DNA of 49,399 nucleotides from Nanobdellota archaeon (GTDB taxonomy: Archaea; Nanobdellota; Nanobdellia; Woesearchaeales; GCA-2686295), in contig JAHJQL010000053.1 of the NCBI GenBank assembly GCA_018819065.1, positions 1-49,399 on the forward strand, given 5' to 3'. The notes below the pieces were generated by a model. It saw only the letters and a list, made by a program, of their open reading frames with translations. It searched no databases and was not told the DNA's origin. Both the position numbers and the translations under genes were made by a program. Positions 24,718 through 33,256 of the stretch are shown in pieces; position 1 is the stretch's first letter; every line of letters starts with the position of its first letter.

Positions 24718-24724
24718 AAGGTAA

Positions 24725-25531
24725 ATGATAGTTAAAGAAGAATTTCTGAGCAAGTTGAGGAGATATTTTTCTCTAAATCTGTATGAGGTAAAGATTTGGA
24801 CTGCTCTTCTATCAAGAGGAGTTAGCACGGCAGGAGAACTAAGCGATATTGCAAACGTTCCAAGAAGCAGAAGCTACGACGTATTAGAAAGCCTAGAAAA
24901 AAAAGGTTTTGTTATAATGAAACTTGGAAAACCAATAAAATACTTGGCAGTCCCACCAAAAGAAGTAGTTGAAAGGGTAAAAAAGAATGTTAAAACAGCA
25001 GCAGACGAGCAAATAGCAAAGCTACAGGACCTAAAAAATACTGAGGTAATAAATGAGCTAAATTCTTTACACACTCAAGGAGTGGAGCTTATAGAACCAT
25101 CAGACCTGTCTGGATCTTTGAAAGGAAGACACAACTTATACAACCACTTAGAATTAACCATAAAGAACGCTGAAAAAACAGTCACTATAATGACTACAAC
25201 TCAAGGATTGATGAGAAAAGTAGAAGGATTGATGCCTGTATTTGAAGAAGTAAAGAAAAGAGGAGTGAAGATTAGAATTGCAGCACCATTAACAGAAGAA
25301 TCAAAAGAAGCAGCAAAGATTGTAAGAGGAGTTGCTGAACTTAGACACACAGACAATAGGGCAAGATTCACCATTGTAGATGGGAAAGAAGTTGTATTTA
25401 TGGTTTTGGATGACTCTGAAGTACACCCAACATATGATATTGGAATTTGGATAAACACACCATTCTTTGCATCAGCACTTGAAGATTTATTTGAGCTTGC
25501 TTGGAAAGTTATGAAACCAATAAAAGCTTAA
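24725..25531 (+). CDS. TrmB-family transcriptional regulator
   Basis: N-terminal winged helix of the TrmB type: FSLNLYEVKIWTALLSRGVSTAGELSDIANVPRSRSYDVLESLEKKGFV, with recognition helix around SRSYDVLESLEKKG. A helical linker (about 80-110) may be the dimer coiled coil. The C-terminal 150 residues look like the phospholipase-D-like fold of the family (VTIMTTTQGLM, FEEVKKRGVKIRIAAPL, FTIVDGKEVVFM) without the HKD catalytic motifs. Classical TrmB binds sugars; the effector here is unknown. The start has a near-perfect Shine-Dalgarno site, unlike the leaderless genes nearby. A T-rich stretch follows the stop. Confidence 0.9.
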   Translation: MIVKEEFLSKLRRYFSLNLYEVKIWTALLSRGVSTAGELSDIANVPRSRSYDVLESLEKKGFVIMKLGKPIKYLAVPPKEVVERVKKNVKTAADEQIAKLQDLKNTEVINELNSLHTQGVELIEPSDLSGSLKGRHNLYNHLELTIKNAEKTVTIMTTTQGLMRKVEGLMPVFEEVKKRGVKIRIAAPLTEESKEAAKIVRGVAELRHTDNRARFTIVDGKEVVFMVLDDSEVHPTYDIGIWINTPFFASALEDLFELAWKVMKPIKA

Positions 25532-25601
25532 TTTTTTTCTTTTTCTAATCATTTTTTTATTCAATAACATTTATATATTAAACTTGTTATCAAAAAAGAA
25601 T

Positions 25602-27134
25602 ATGGAAGTAGAAAAAACCTTGTCAAAACTTCACACTTTTGAGAGAAAAGTCTTGCCAAACATAAAAGATGGAATTTCTCTTTTTGAATTAGCAGAAAAA
25701 TCTATGTTAAAAGAAATTGAAGCCACAAGAGCCATTCAGTGGCTTTATAACAAAAAGGCTGTGGAAATAAAAGAAGAAGTAAAAGAATTAATATCTTTGG
25801 ATGAAAATGGTTTGCTTTATGCAAAAAAAGGTTTACCTGAGAGAAGATTTTTACAAGCAGCCATTAATAACTCTAAAATAAGTGATATAAAAAAAGCAGC
25901 AGAACTAGGTGATGATGAAATAAACATTTGCATTGGTGCATTAAAGAAGAAAGCTGCAATAAATATAGATAAAAAAGATGAACTAATAATCACCTTGACT
26001 GAAAACGGAAAAAAACTGTTGAACAAAGAATTTCTCGAAGAAACATTCTTAAAAAAGAAGTTTCCGCTAGAAACAAAAAGTCTAAGCCCTGAAGAAAAAT
26101 TCTCATTTGACAATTTAATATCTAGAAAAAAGATACTAAAAAAAGACGTGAAGAAAATAAAGAATATATGCTTGACTGCCTTTGGAAGAGACTTATCAAA
26201 GAAATCAAACACTAAAAAAGAGTATATCGATCGATTAACACCAAAGATGCTAAAGGATGGCTCGTGGAAAAACAAAGAATTTAGAGCCTACGACGTAACA
26301 ATAAACGTTCCAAAGATAAACAGGGGAAAGAGACACTTTGTAAGCCAATCAATAGAATCGGCAAAGAGAATATGGCTTGACATGGGTTTTAAAGAAATGA
26401 CTGGCGACATGATACAAACATCTTTTTGGAACTTTGACGCACTATTCACCGCACAAGACCACCCTGTAAGAGACTTGCAGGACACTTTCTACATCCAAAA
26501 ACCAAAGAAAGGAACCCTCCCAGAAAAAGATGTTGTTGACAAAGTAAAAAGAACACATGAGTATGGCTGGACAACGAATAGCAAAGGTTGGAAATACAAT
26601 TGGAATGAGGAAGAATCAAAAAAAATTGTTTTAAGGACACACACAACATGCTTATCAGCCCAGACATTATTCAACCTTAAAAAAGAAGATGTTCCGGGAA
26701 AGTTCTTTGCTCTGGGAAAGTGCTTTAGAAACGAAACTCTTGACTGGTCACACCTCTTTGAATTCAACCAAACAGAAGGAATAGTTGTTGATGAAAATGC
26801 AAACTTTAGACACTTGCTAGGATATCTAAAAGCTTTTTTTAAAAAAATGGGTTATGAAAAAGCCAGGTTTAGACCTGCATACTTTCCATACACTGAATTT
26901 AGCATTGAAATAGATGTACTACACCCCGTTCATAACACTTGGTTTGAACTTGGAGGAGCAGGGATATTTAGACCTGAAGTTGTAAAGCCAATCCTTGGAA
27001 TAGACATCCCAGTCCTTGCATGGGGACCCGGGTTTGATAGGATGATACTTGAATTTTACAAGATAAACGACATAAGAGAATTATATAAGAATGACTTAAA
27101 ACAACTTCGAGAAATAAAGGATTGGACAAGATAA
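25602..27134 (+). CDS. pheS: Phenylalanyl-tRNA synthetase alpha subunit
   Basis: Class II synthetase, catalytic subunit of the (alpha-beta)2 enzyme. The N-terminal winged-helix repeats (LHTFERKVLP... to about 165) contact tRNA. Then come motif 1 (SAKRIWLDMGFKEM), motif 2 (FALGKCFRNETLDWSHLFEFNQTEG) and motif 3 (GAGIFRPEV...WGPGFDRMIL). The start is moved from TTG 25584 to ATG 25602, because TATA CATTTATATATTA at 25568-25580 predicts transcription from about 25600. Two bases separate its stop from the pheT ATG. Confidence 0.96.
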   Translation: MEVEKTLSKLHTFERKVLPNIKDGISLFELAEKSMLKEIEATRAIQWLYNKKAVEIKEEVKELISLDENGLLYAKKGLPERRFLQAAINNSKISDIKKAAELGDDEINICIGALKKKAAINIDKKDELIITLTENGKKLLNKEFLEETFLKKKFPLETKSLSPEEKFSFDNLISRKKILKKDVKKIKNICLTAFGRDLSKKSNTKKEYIDRLTPKMLKDGSWKNKEFRAYDVTINVPKINRGKRHFVSQSIESAKRIWLDMGFKEMTGDMIQTSFWNFDALFTAQDHPVRDLQDTFYIQKPKKGTLPEKDVVDKVKRTHEYGWTTNSKGWKYNWNEEESKKIVLRTHTTCLSAQTLFNLKKEDVPGKFFALGKCFRNETLDWSHLFEFNQTEGIVVDENANFRHLLGYLKAFFKKMGYEKARFRPAYFPYTEFSIEIDVLHPVHNTWFELGGAGIFRPEVVKPILGIDIPVLAWGPGFDRMILEFYKINDIRELYKNDLKQLREIKDWTR

Positions 27135-27136
27135 AA

Positions 27137-28804
27137 ATGCCAACAGTAAACTTAAATAAAAAAGTGCTTGAAAGCCTCATTGGAAAGAAACTATCTCTTG
27201 AAGATCTTAAACACAAAATAAGCATGCTTGGAACTGATCTTGATAAAATAGAAGGTGAAGAGATAATTGTTGAGGTTTTTCCAAACAGACCAGATATGCT
27301 TTCAGAGCAAGGATTTGCAAGAGCACTATCAAGTTTTATCGGAGTAAAAACAGGGCTTAAAAAGTACAAAATCAACAAGCCAATGAAAGACTATGAAGTC
27401 AAAATAAAAAAAGATGTTGAGAAAGTCAGACCATACACTGTTTGTGCAATCGTTAAAAAAATGAAATTTGACGACGACAAGATTAAAGAGATAATACAAA
27501 TCCAAGAAAAACTCCACGTAAGCATGGGCAGAAACAGAAAGAAACTAGCCATAGGAATTTATCCTTTGGAAAAGATTAAACTCCCAATAACTTACACTGC
27601 TAAAAAACCTTCTCAAATCAAGTTTAAACCTTTAGAATCTGAAAGGGAAATGACTGCTTTTCAAATATTAAGCCAACACCCCGCCGGAAGAAACTATGGA
27701 TTTTTATTGGAAGGAAAAGAATTATTCCCAATATTCATTGATGCAAACAAGGAGATATTATCAATGCCACCTATAATAAATTCTCATAACACTGGAAAAA
27801 TATCTGAAAAGACAAAAGAGATATTCATCGAGTGTAGTGGATTTGATCTTTTATCTTTAAATCAATGCTTAAACATAATCGTGACAACACTAATTGATAT
27901 GGGTGGAGAAGCGTATCAGATGCAACTATTATATGAAAAATATGGAAAGAAAAAACTGGTATCCCCTAATCTTGAACCTGAAAAATGGAACTTAAATATA
28001 GATTATGTTAATAATATGTTAGGATTAAAACTATCAAAAAAAGAGATAAAAGAATTATTAGAAAAAATGGGTTACGGATATGAAAATGACAAAGTGTTAG
28101 TTCCTGCTTACAGAACAGACATCTTACATCAAATAGACCTTGCAGAAGACATAGCAATTGCTTATGGTTATGAGAATTTTGAGCCAAAAATCCCAAACGT
28201 TTCAACGATAGGACAAGAAGATAAATTAGAGATACTAAAATCAAGAGTCGCGAATATTCTTGCAAATCTTGGACTTATAGAAACAATTTCTTATCACTTA
28301 ACAAGCAAAGAAGAACACAATGAAAAAATGATGTGTGAAGAAGAAGTTGTGGAGATAGAAAAATCCAAAAGCAGCGAGTACACTATGTTAAGAAGCTGGA
28401 TTACTCCAAGCTTAATGCAAGTATTGTCAAAAAACACCAACAGAGAATATCCACAGAACATATTTGAGATAGGAAACACCTTTAAAATAAACAAGTCAAG
28501 AGAAACAAGTGTTGAAGAAAATCAACATTTAGCAATAGCAATTTGTGGACCAGACGCGGATTTTACGAAAGCTAAACAAGTATTTGATTCATTGATGAAT
28601 GCTTTAGATTTAAAGTACGAATCAAAAGAAATAGAACACAATTCATTCATACCAGGAAGAGTTGCAAACATCATTATTAATAAAAAAGATGTTGGTTTAA
28701 TAGGAGAAGTACACCCACAAGTAATCACTAATTTTAAAATAGAAATGCCAATAGCAACTGTTGAATTAAATCTTACAAGGATAAAAGAGGAAATGAAAAA
28801 ATGA
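27137..28804 (+). CDS. pheT: Phenylalanyl-tRNA synthetase beta subunit
   Basis: Archaeal-type beta subunit of 555 residues. Recognisable are the N-terminal segment EVFPNRPDML, the B3/B4 editing region (KIRPY-like EKVRPYTVCAIV, MGRNRKKLAIGIYPLEKI), the B5 DNA-binding-like fold and the degenerate synthetase core near the C-terminus (YTMLRSWITPSLMQVLSKN, FEIGNTF). Start revised to ATG 27137 (MPTVNLN) from TTG 27122, which lies inside pheS. Its end overlaps the next start by 4 bp (ATGA). Confidence 0.95.
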   Translation: MPTVNLNKKVLESLIGKKLSLEDLKHKISMLGTDLDKIEGEEIIVEVFPNRPDMLSEQGFARALSSFIGVKTGLKKYKINKPMKDYEVKIKKDVEKVRPYTVCAIVKKMKFDDDKIKEIIQIQEKLHVSMGRNRKKLAIGIYPLEKIKLPITYTAKKPSQIKFKPLESEREMTAFQILSQHPAGRNYGFLLEGKELFPIFIDANKEILSMPPIINSHNTGKISEKTKEIFIECSGFDLLSLNQCLNIIVTTLIDMGGEAYQMQLLYEKYGKKKLVSPNLEPEKWNLNIDYVNNMLGLKLSKKEIKELLEKMGYGYENDKVLVPAYRTDILHQIDLAEDIAIAYGYENFEPKIPNVSTIGQEDKLEILKSRVANILANLGLIETISYHLTSKEEHNEKMMCEEEVVEIEKSKSSEYTMLRSWITPSLMQVLSKNTNREYPQNIFEIGNTFKINKSRETSVEENQHLAIAICGPDADFTKAKQVFDSLMNALDLKYESKEIEHNSFIPGRVANIIINKKDVGLIGEVHPQVITNFKIEMPIATVELNLTRIKEEMKK

Positions 28805-29424
28805 GAAAAATACAAGTGGTGGTGCTTGGTTCAAGCAAATCCATATGCACAAAGAAAGCCTATAAATTAGCTGAAGAAGTCGGGCTAGAGCTTGCAAAAA
28901 GAGACTGCATAACCATATCGGGCGGCGGACTTGGAGTGATGGAAGCTGCATTAAAAGGGGCTAAAAAAGGAAATGGAACAACAGTAGCAATAATTCCTTG
29001 GGAGAACATCTACAAAGTTAATGATTACGCAGACATAGTCATTGCAACAGGCATAGGTTGGAGTCGGGATGCCATAAACTTAAACTCTTGTGACGGAGCA
29101 ATAATTGTTCATGGAGGAGCTGGAACACTCAATGAAGCAACATATGGTTATATTATGAACAAACCACTCGTCGCTCTTAGAAGTAGTGGGGGGATTGCAG
29201 AGGAAATTGCAGGAAAATACCTTGACATCAGAAAAAACGTTAAAATTATTTCTGCCGAAACTGCAAAAGAAGCAGTTGAAACTGTCCTTAAGATAATTAA
29301 GAAGAGAGAAAAAGATGGTTATACAATCTCAGAATTTGACAAAGACATCTTAATGATGGAAGATAAAGAAGACTGGGATATAATTATTAAGAGAAAGAAA
29401 AATAAATATAAAAATGTAGAATAA
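28801..29424 (+). CDS. SLOG/LOG-fold Rossmann protein (TIGR00725-like)
   Basis: Rossmann-like nucleotide-binding protein of the LOG/SLOG superfamily. Signature blocks: VVVLGSSKSICTKKAYKLAEEVG, the glycine loop ISGGGLGVMEAALKGAKK, and IIVHGGAGTLNEATYG, the family GGxGT motif. It has a charged C-terminal extension of about 40 residues. The classical PGGxGTxxE of phosphoribohydrolases is altered to HGGAGTLNE, so LOG cytokinin-like activity is not assured. The 4-bp overlap with pheT suggests co-translation. Convergent to the ribosomal operon with only a few bases between. Confidence 0.85.
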   Translation: MRKIQVVVLGSSKSICTKKAYKLAEEVGLELAKRDCITISGGGLGVMEAALKGAKKGNGTTVAIIPWENIYKVNDYADIVIATGIGWSRDAINLNSCDGAIIVHGGAGTLNEATYGYIMNKPLVALRSSGGIAEEIAGKYLDIRKNVKIISAETAKEAVETVLKIIKKREKDGYTISEFDKDILMMEDKEDWDIIIKRKKNKYKNVE

Positions 29425-29430
29425 AAAAAA

Positions 29431-29871
29431 TTATTTTTTCTTAGAAGACTTTTTTTCTTTCTTTTGTTCTTCTACAACAACTTTTGGAGCTTCTTTCTTT
29501 GAAACATCCTTCTTCTCAATTTTTGGTTTAACAGTCGCGATTTTTGTGTTTTGAGCAACTTCTTTTACATCTGATACTGGCTGCTCTTTTTTCTTCTTCT
29601 GTTTCAAAGGTCTTTGAGAAGGTTTTTTTGGTTTTGTTTCCTTTACATCTATTTTTAACTTTTTAAACTCTTCAAAGACTGTTGAGCGAGAAGCATTCTT
29701 CTTCAGTTTCACAACTTCTTTTAATGGCTCTAAATGTTTAACATTGCATTTTCGCCTTCTAGTCTGACCATCTATTAGAACAAAAGTGTCATCTATAATA
29801 TCAACCACGACGCATTTTAAGCCTGCGTCTCTTCCAGCTATTTTTATACACATTCTTCCTATTTCAAACAA
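29431..29871 (-). CDS. rpl14e: Ribosomal protein eL14 with long basic tail
   Basis: Core FEIGRMCIKIAGRDAGLKCVVVD...RRRKCNVKHLEPL (about 1-55) is archaeal/eukaryotic L14e of the 50S subunit. Start revised from the track: the codon TTG at 29871 is preceded, 7 nt away, by a perfect GGAGGTGAT, and gives MFEIGRMC as in homologs; the track TTG 29886 would lie before this site. The remaining 90 residues are Lys-rich low complexity. Last gene of the cluster. Confidence 0.9.
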   Translation of the reverse strand: MFEIGRMCIKIAGRDAGLKCVVVDIIDDTFVLIDGQTRRRKCNVKHLEPLKEVVKLKKNASRSTVFEEFKKLKIDVKETKPKKPSQRPLKQKKKKEQPVSDVKEVAQNTKIATVKPKIEKKDVSKKEAPKVVVEEQKKEKKSSKKK

Positions 29872-29932
29872 AAAAATCACCTCCAACGATTTTTTTGGTG
29901 TCCAAAAAATTTTTAATTTTTAATACAAACAT
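29864..29932 (-). CDS. Putative 22-residue leader peptide before eL14
   Basis: ATG at 29932 has GGAGG (29945-29941) 8 nt upstream and opens a 22-codon frame (MFVLKIKNFLDTKKIVGGDFFV) whose TGA lies just past the eL14 start codon, so the two overlap. Its middle codons contain an 8-bp hairpin (TTTTTTGG-ACA-CCAAAAAA, 29909-29891). It may couple or attenuate eL14 translation, or be a remnant of the gene usually found here (cmk). Confidence 0.45.
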   Translation of the reverse strand: MFVLKIKNFLDTKKIVGGDFFV

Positions 29933-29957
29933 TTTATTTTCCTCCAGTCTTAGAAAC

Positions 29958-29978
29958 AGTGTTTGTCACCAATACACT
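29958..29978 (-). terminator. GNRA-capped hairpin after eL34 gene
   Basis: On the minus strand AGTGT-(A)-TTG-GTGA-CAA-ACACT folds into an 8-bp stem with one bulged A and a GTGA (GNRA) tetraloop, directly at the eL34 stop. Without a following T run it is more likely an mRNA processing or stability element than a terminator. Confidence 0.4.
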
Positions 29979-30244
29979 TAAGACCTTGATTCTTCTATTA
30001 TTCTTCTTTTAGCACAAGCGTTGCATAAGTAACCACCATAAGGCCTTTGTGGTCTCTTCTTAGTCTTTGCAATAGTCTGCATCTTTGAATCTCTGAGTCT
30101 AGGTATGCCTATTAATTCTTTTTCACACACTGCACATTTATGCGTTTTTGGTTTTCTTTTTTCATAGTGGATAACTGTTTTTCCACCTGGTGTTCTTTTG
30201 AAAACCTTTCTAAATGTTCCTGATTTTTTGCTTCCTGCTGGCAT
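29978..30244 (-). CDS. rpl34e: Ribosomal protein eL34
   Basis: 88-residue L34e: MPAGSKKSGTFRKVFKRTPGG, zinc-ribbon Cys pairs in KCAVCEKELIG and YLCNACAKRRI, and RPYGGYLC typical of the family. Located in the 50S subunit. It follows the YidC-like gene as in other archaea, although adk and cmk are not present nearby. Complete and normal in length. Confidence 0.95.
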   Translation of the reverse strand: MPAGSKKSGTFRKVFKRTPGGKTVIHYEKRKPKTHKCAVCEKELIGIPRLRDSKMQTIAKTKKRPQRPYGGYLCNACAKRRIIEESRS

Positions 30245-30277
30245 TTTTAAATGAAAAAGGTTTCTTTTTATAAACCT

Positions 30278-31030
30278 TTAGCTTATGTTAAGTAATTTTC
30301 TTAAACCAAAACTAAATATTAATGAAAAAATTATGTATGTTCCAAGCCATCCTGGTTTCCAACCAAATATACTTATTGATCCAAACGGCTTTACTCTCTG
30401 ATTATTTATTGACAGTTTAGTTAAGTCTGAGTCTTTGACTACTGTGTCAGGAAGTGCATAATTATCTGATGATATTATTAAATCCTTTTGGAATTCTCTA
30501 TTTCCAAAAGAAAATTTTAGCTGGTAATCACCTGTCTGACCTTTTAAACTCCAAACAGCTTTGTTGCCGTCTATTGTTTGTGTGTGGTTTGATAAAAAAG
30601 TTAGCTCTGGCAACACTTCTAGTGTTATATTTCCAAAAGTTCCTTCTTTAAAATTAGCTAAGACTTGGAACTGCGAGTCCGCCTGTATTGGTAGATAAGT
30701 TAAGTGAGCATTTAACCAGCCAAAAACTATAATTATAGGTATAAATGTAAATAGTGTTGGTTTTAAAGAGTGTTTCATATACTCCATATTCTTTGACATT
30801 ATCTTTTTTTGATGAGCCATGACTTTTGAAGGGTTGTCCTTAAACTTCTTCATCTCTGCTTGAAAAGTCTTCATCTCAGTTTTTAACTTCTTCATCAAAG
30901 TCTGATCAGTAGCATATTTATAGACTAAAGTTATTATTAAAGTCAAAATAAAAGAGATTAATAGTATAGACCAGAAGTATCCTAATTTTAACAAAGGTGC
31001 AAATATTGGATTTAAAATTTTTTCAAACAT
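30278..31030 (-). CDS. YidC/Oxa1/EMC3-like insertase (DUF106) with outer domain
   Basis: Archaeal member of the Oxa1 superfamily that inserts membrane proteins with Sec. TM1 about 17-37, then the conserved cytoplasmic coiled coil (KKLKTEMKTFQAEMKKFKDNP, SKVMAHQKKIM), TM2 about 92-110 (FTFIPIIIVFGWLNAHL) and TM3 about 228-247. Between TM2 and TM3 lies an extra extracytoplasmic segment of about 110 residues, beta-rich (VWSLKGQTGDYQLKFSFGN), larger than the short loop in methanogen homologs known to me. It directly follows secY (2 bp), so the two insertion factors are co-expressed. Confidence 0.88.
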   Translation of the reverse strand: MFEKILNPIFAPLLKLGYFWSILLISFILTLIITLVYKYATDQTLMKKLKTEMKTFQAEMKKFKDNPSKVMAHQKKIMSKNMEYMKHSLKPTLFTFIPIIIVFGWLNAHLTYLPIQADSQFQVLANFKEGTFGNITLEVLPELTFLSNHTQTIDGNKAVWSLKGQTGDYQLKFSFGNREFQKDLIISSDNYALPDTVVKDSDLTKLSINNQRVKPFGSISIFGWKPGWLGTYIIFSLIFSFGLRKLLNIS

Positions 31031-31032
31031 TT

Positions 31033-32397
31033 TTATTTACCCATAAATCTTCTCATCATTGGATTCATATCCATCATGTGCTGCTGTGCAATCTCTTCGT
31101 ATAGCTTGTACACTATCATAACTGTTAGAAGTATTCCTGTACCACTTCCATACGCGCCTGTTAAATCGGCTACGGCTGCAAGTAATCCCACTGCAAGCCC
31201 GCCCATTATAGTTAATGGACTGATATATCTTTGCAAAAGTCTCTCTAGTACTCGTTCATCCTTTCTAAACCCTGGTATTTGAAGCCCTGAAGCCATTATT
31301 TGCTTTGCTTGTGACCTTGCGTCTAGTCCAGCTGTTTGAACCCAGAAATAGCTGAAGAGAACTGACCCTGCCATGAAAAATAATAAGTACGCGATTGCTT
31401 GGCCTATCATTGAAAATGAAAACGAGCCTGTTATTACACTTTCGAGAATGTTTGGAGCATATAACCATGCAGCCAGACCTGAAACTGGTGTGTTATTCGA
31501 AAATGTTCCTAAAATTGGAAAACCCCAATTATGAAGCAATCTAGCAAATAATTGTATGTTTGCAGCTAATGCTGCAACTAATATTACTGGTATGTTGCTT
31601 GTGTAAAAGAAGTTTAAGGGCCATCTCATACCATAACCTCTCACCCTTCCAAAGCTTAAAGGTATCTCCACCTTCATTGATTGAGTGTAAACTACCACCA
31701 TAAAAACCAGTATAGTTGCGACTATTGCAGAAAACATTATCATCGCTGTTTGAGGATCACCAACGCTTAAGCTTTGAAATAACGCTGGAAGTGCCCCTGT
31801 TGATATTGATGGGTTGCTTGGGCTTGGAAGTGGGTTAAACACTCTTACAAATATTGTTTGGCTTACACCTGCAGCAATAAACAAGCTTATTCCTGAACCA
31901 AAACCCCACTTACTGACAACTTCATCCATAAACATTATTAATATTCCACCCAAGAACAACTGAAATATTAAAACACCAGCGTGAACTCCTTCTGGCTGCA
32001 AGCCACCCATATATACATATATTGCTCCTTCCAACAAGATGAATCCTACTGATAAAACTTTTTGTATTCCTTGAAACCTCTTCTTTCCTTCATGAGATGT
32101 CAAGTCGAATTTGACAATTCCAGAGCCATTTAACAACTGCAAGACTATCGAAGCAGTCACTATTGGTCCAATACCTAAGCTTATGATGCTTCCAAAACTA
32201 GCTCCAAGAATTATTGATAAAAATTCAAATTGCTGCAAAGCGTTGTGTCCAAGACCATAAAGAGGTATCAGACCCAAGACAAAAAACAAGACTAAAACTA
32301 TGAGTGTCCACTTGAGTTTATCTTTAAAAGACAACTTCTTCTGAGTCGGTGATGCGACCTCGGGAAGGTTGTATAGTATTTTTTCAAAAAAAGACAT
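31033..32397 (-). CDS. secY: Preprotein translocase subunit SecY
   Basis: Ten-helix channel subunit (454 residues). Visible are the N-terminal amphipathic helix, the plug region with IVKFDLTSHEGKKRFQG, ten hydrophobic segments, and the C5 cytoplasmic loop GLDARSQAKQIMASGLQIPGFR with conserved Arg residues for ribosome docking. Placed between uL15 and the YidC-like gene; adk, which usually follows secY, is absent. Spacing to uL15 is 2 bp. Confidence 0.97.
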   Translation of the reverse strand: MSFFEKILYNLPEVASPTQKKLSFKDKLKWTLIVLVLFFVLGLIPLYGLGHNALQQFEFLSIILGASFGSIISLGIGPIVTASIVLQLLNGSGIVKFDLTSHEGKKRFQGIQKVLSVGFILLEGAIYVYMGGLQPEGVHAGVLIFQLFLGGILIMFMDEVVSKWGFGSGISLFIAAGVSQTIFVRVFNPLPSPSNPSISTGALPALFQSLSVGDPQTAMIMFSAIVATILVFMVVVYTQSMKVEIPLSFGRVRGYGMRWPLNFFYTSNIPVILVAALAANIQLFARLLHNWGFPILGTFSNNTPVSGLAAWLYAPNILESVITGSFSFSMIGQAIAYLLFFMAGSVLFSYFWVQTAGLDARSQAKQIMASGLQIPGFRKDERVLERLLQRYISPLTIMGGLAVGLLAAVADLTGAYGSGTGILLTVMIVYKLYEEIAQQHMMDMNPMMRRFMGK

Positions 32398-32399
32398 TT

Positions 32400-32834
32400 T
32401 TATTCTTCTTTAGCTTCTGCTTGCTTAACTTTTTTTTTCTGTATTAATCCTGAAATTGTTCCACCTGCATCTGATATTTTTTTAACGGCAGACGCCGAGG
32501 CATATGAAACTGTTATGTTATATTTTTGACTCACACTTCCTGTTCCTAAAAGTTTGTCAAACCCTTCTTTTCCTAAATCAATAGTTGTCTCTTTAAATTT
32601 ATTTAAGTCTTTTAGGTTTATTGATTTTAATGGTGTTCTAAGTGATTTAAAGCCTTTCTTCTTATAATAAGACATATCTTTCCAAAAACTCGGCTTTTTA
32701 GAGTCACCTCTCTTTCCAGAGCCTGCATTTCCTTTTCCACCTCTACTTCCTGAGCCTCTATGCTTTTTTTTAGCTCCCCAACCATGAGTGTGACTTCCTC
32801 TCAGCCTAGTGTTTTTCTTTCTTTTTCGTTCCAT
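32400..32834 (-). CDS. rpl15: Ribosomal protein uL15
   Basis: 144 residues; archaeal L15 with the Gly/Arg/Lys-rich start (RLRGSHTHGWGAKKKHRGSGSRGGKGNAG) that threads into 23S rRNA and the C-terminal fold with VSYASASAVKKISDAGG. A short charged tail ends the protein. Two bases from secY and uL30, so tightly operonic. Confidence 0.96.
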   Translation of the reverse strand: MERKRKKNTRLRGSHTHGWGAKKKHRGSGSRGGKGNAGSGKRGDSKKPSFWKDMSYYKKKGFKSLRTPLKSINLKDLNKFKETTIDLGKEGFDKLLGTGSVSQKYNITVSYASASAVKKISDAGGTISGLIQKKKVKQAEAKEE

Positions 32835-32836
32835 TT

Positions 32837-33253
32837 TTACAACATTCTCTTTATTAAATCGTTAATATTTTTTCCTCTGTAACCAAGAACTCCTCCTTGC
32901 TGAAATGATTTTTTTATCCCTTTTCTTTCAAATCCACCCCTTGGAGGTGCTAGTTCAAAGAAGGGTTTTAGTTTTCCTTCCTCATCTTTTTTTCCTCTCT
33001 TTGAGATTAGTTCTTTTTCTGTTTCTTCATCAATCTCTCCGTACGTGATGTAATCCTTGGCTTTTCTTAACATACCACTAGCTGAATTTGATTTTTCAAG
33101 GACGACACAAACATGCTTCTTTCTTAGCCTAAGAAAAAAAAGTGTATCTTGTATATCTGTATTTACTCTAACCATTCCTCTTATTCTTATAACTGCGATT
33201 TTCTCTTTCTTTTTTTCTTGCTTCTTTTGATCAACAATGTTTTCTTGAGTCAT
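32837..33253 (-). CDS. rpl30: Ribosomal protein uL30
   Basis: 138 residues. The L30 core begins at about residue 18 (IAVIRIRGMVRVNTDIQDTLFFLRLRKKHVCVV) and extends into the archaeal/eukaryotic C-terminal part with PPRGGFERKGIKKSFQQGGVLGYRG. A Lys/Gln-rich N-terminal extension of about 17 residues precedes the core. Normal position between uS5 and uL15. Confidence 0.95.
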   Translation of the reverse strand: MTQENIVDQKKQEKKKEKIAVIRIRGMVRVNTDIQDTLFFLRLRKKHVCVVLEKSNSASGMLRKAKDYITYGEIDEETEKELISKRGKKDEEGKLKPFFELAPPRGGFERKGIKKSFQQGGVLGYRGKNINDLIKRML

Positions 33254-33256
33254 TTT

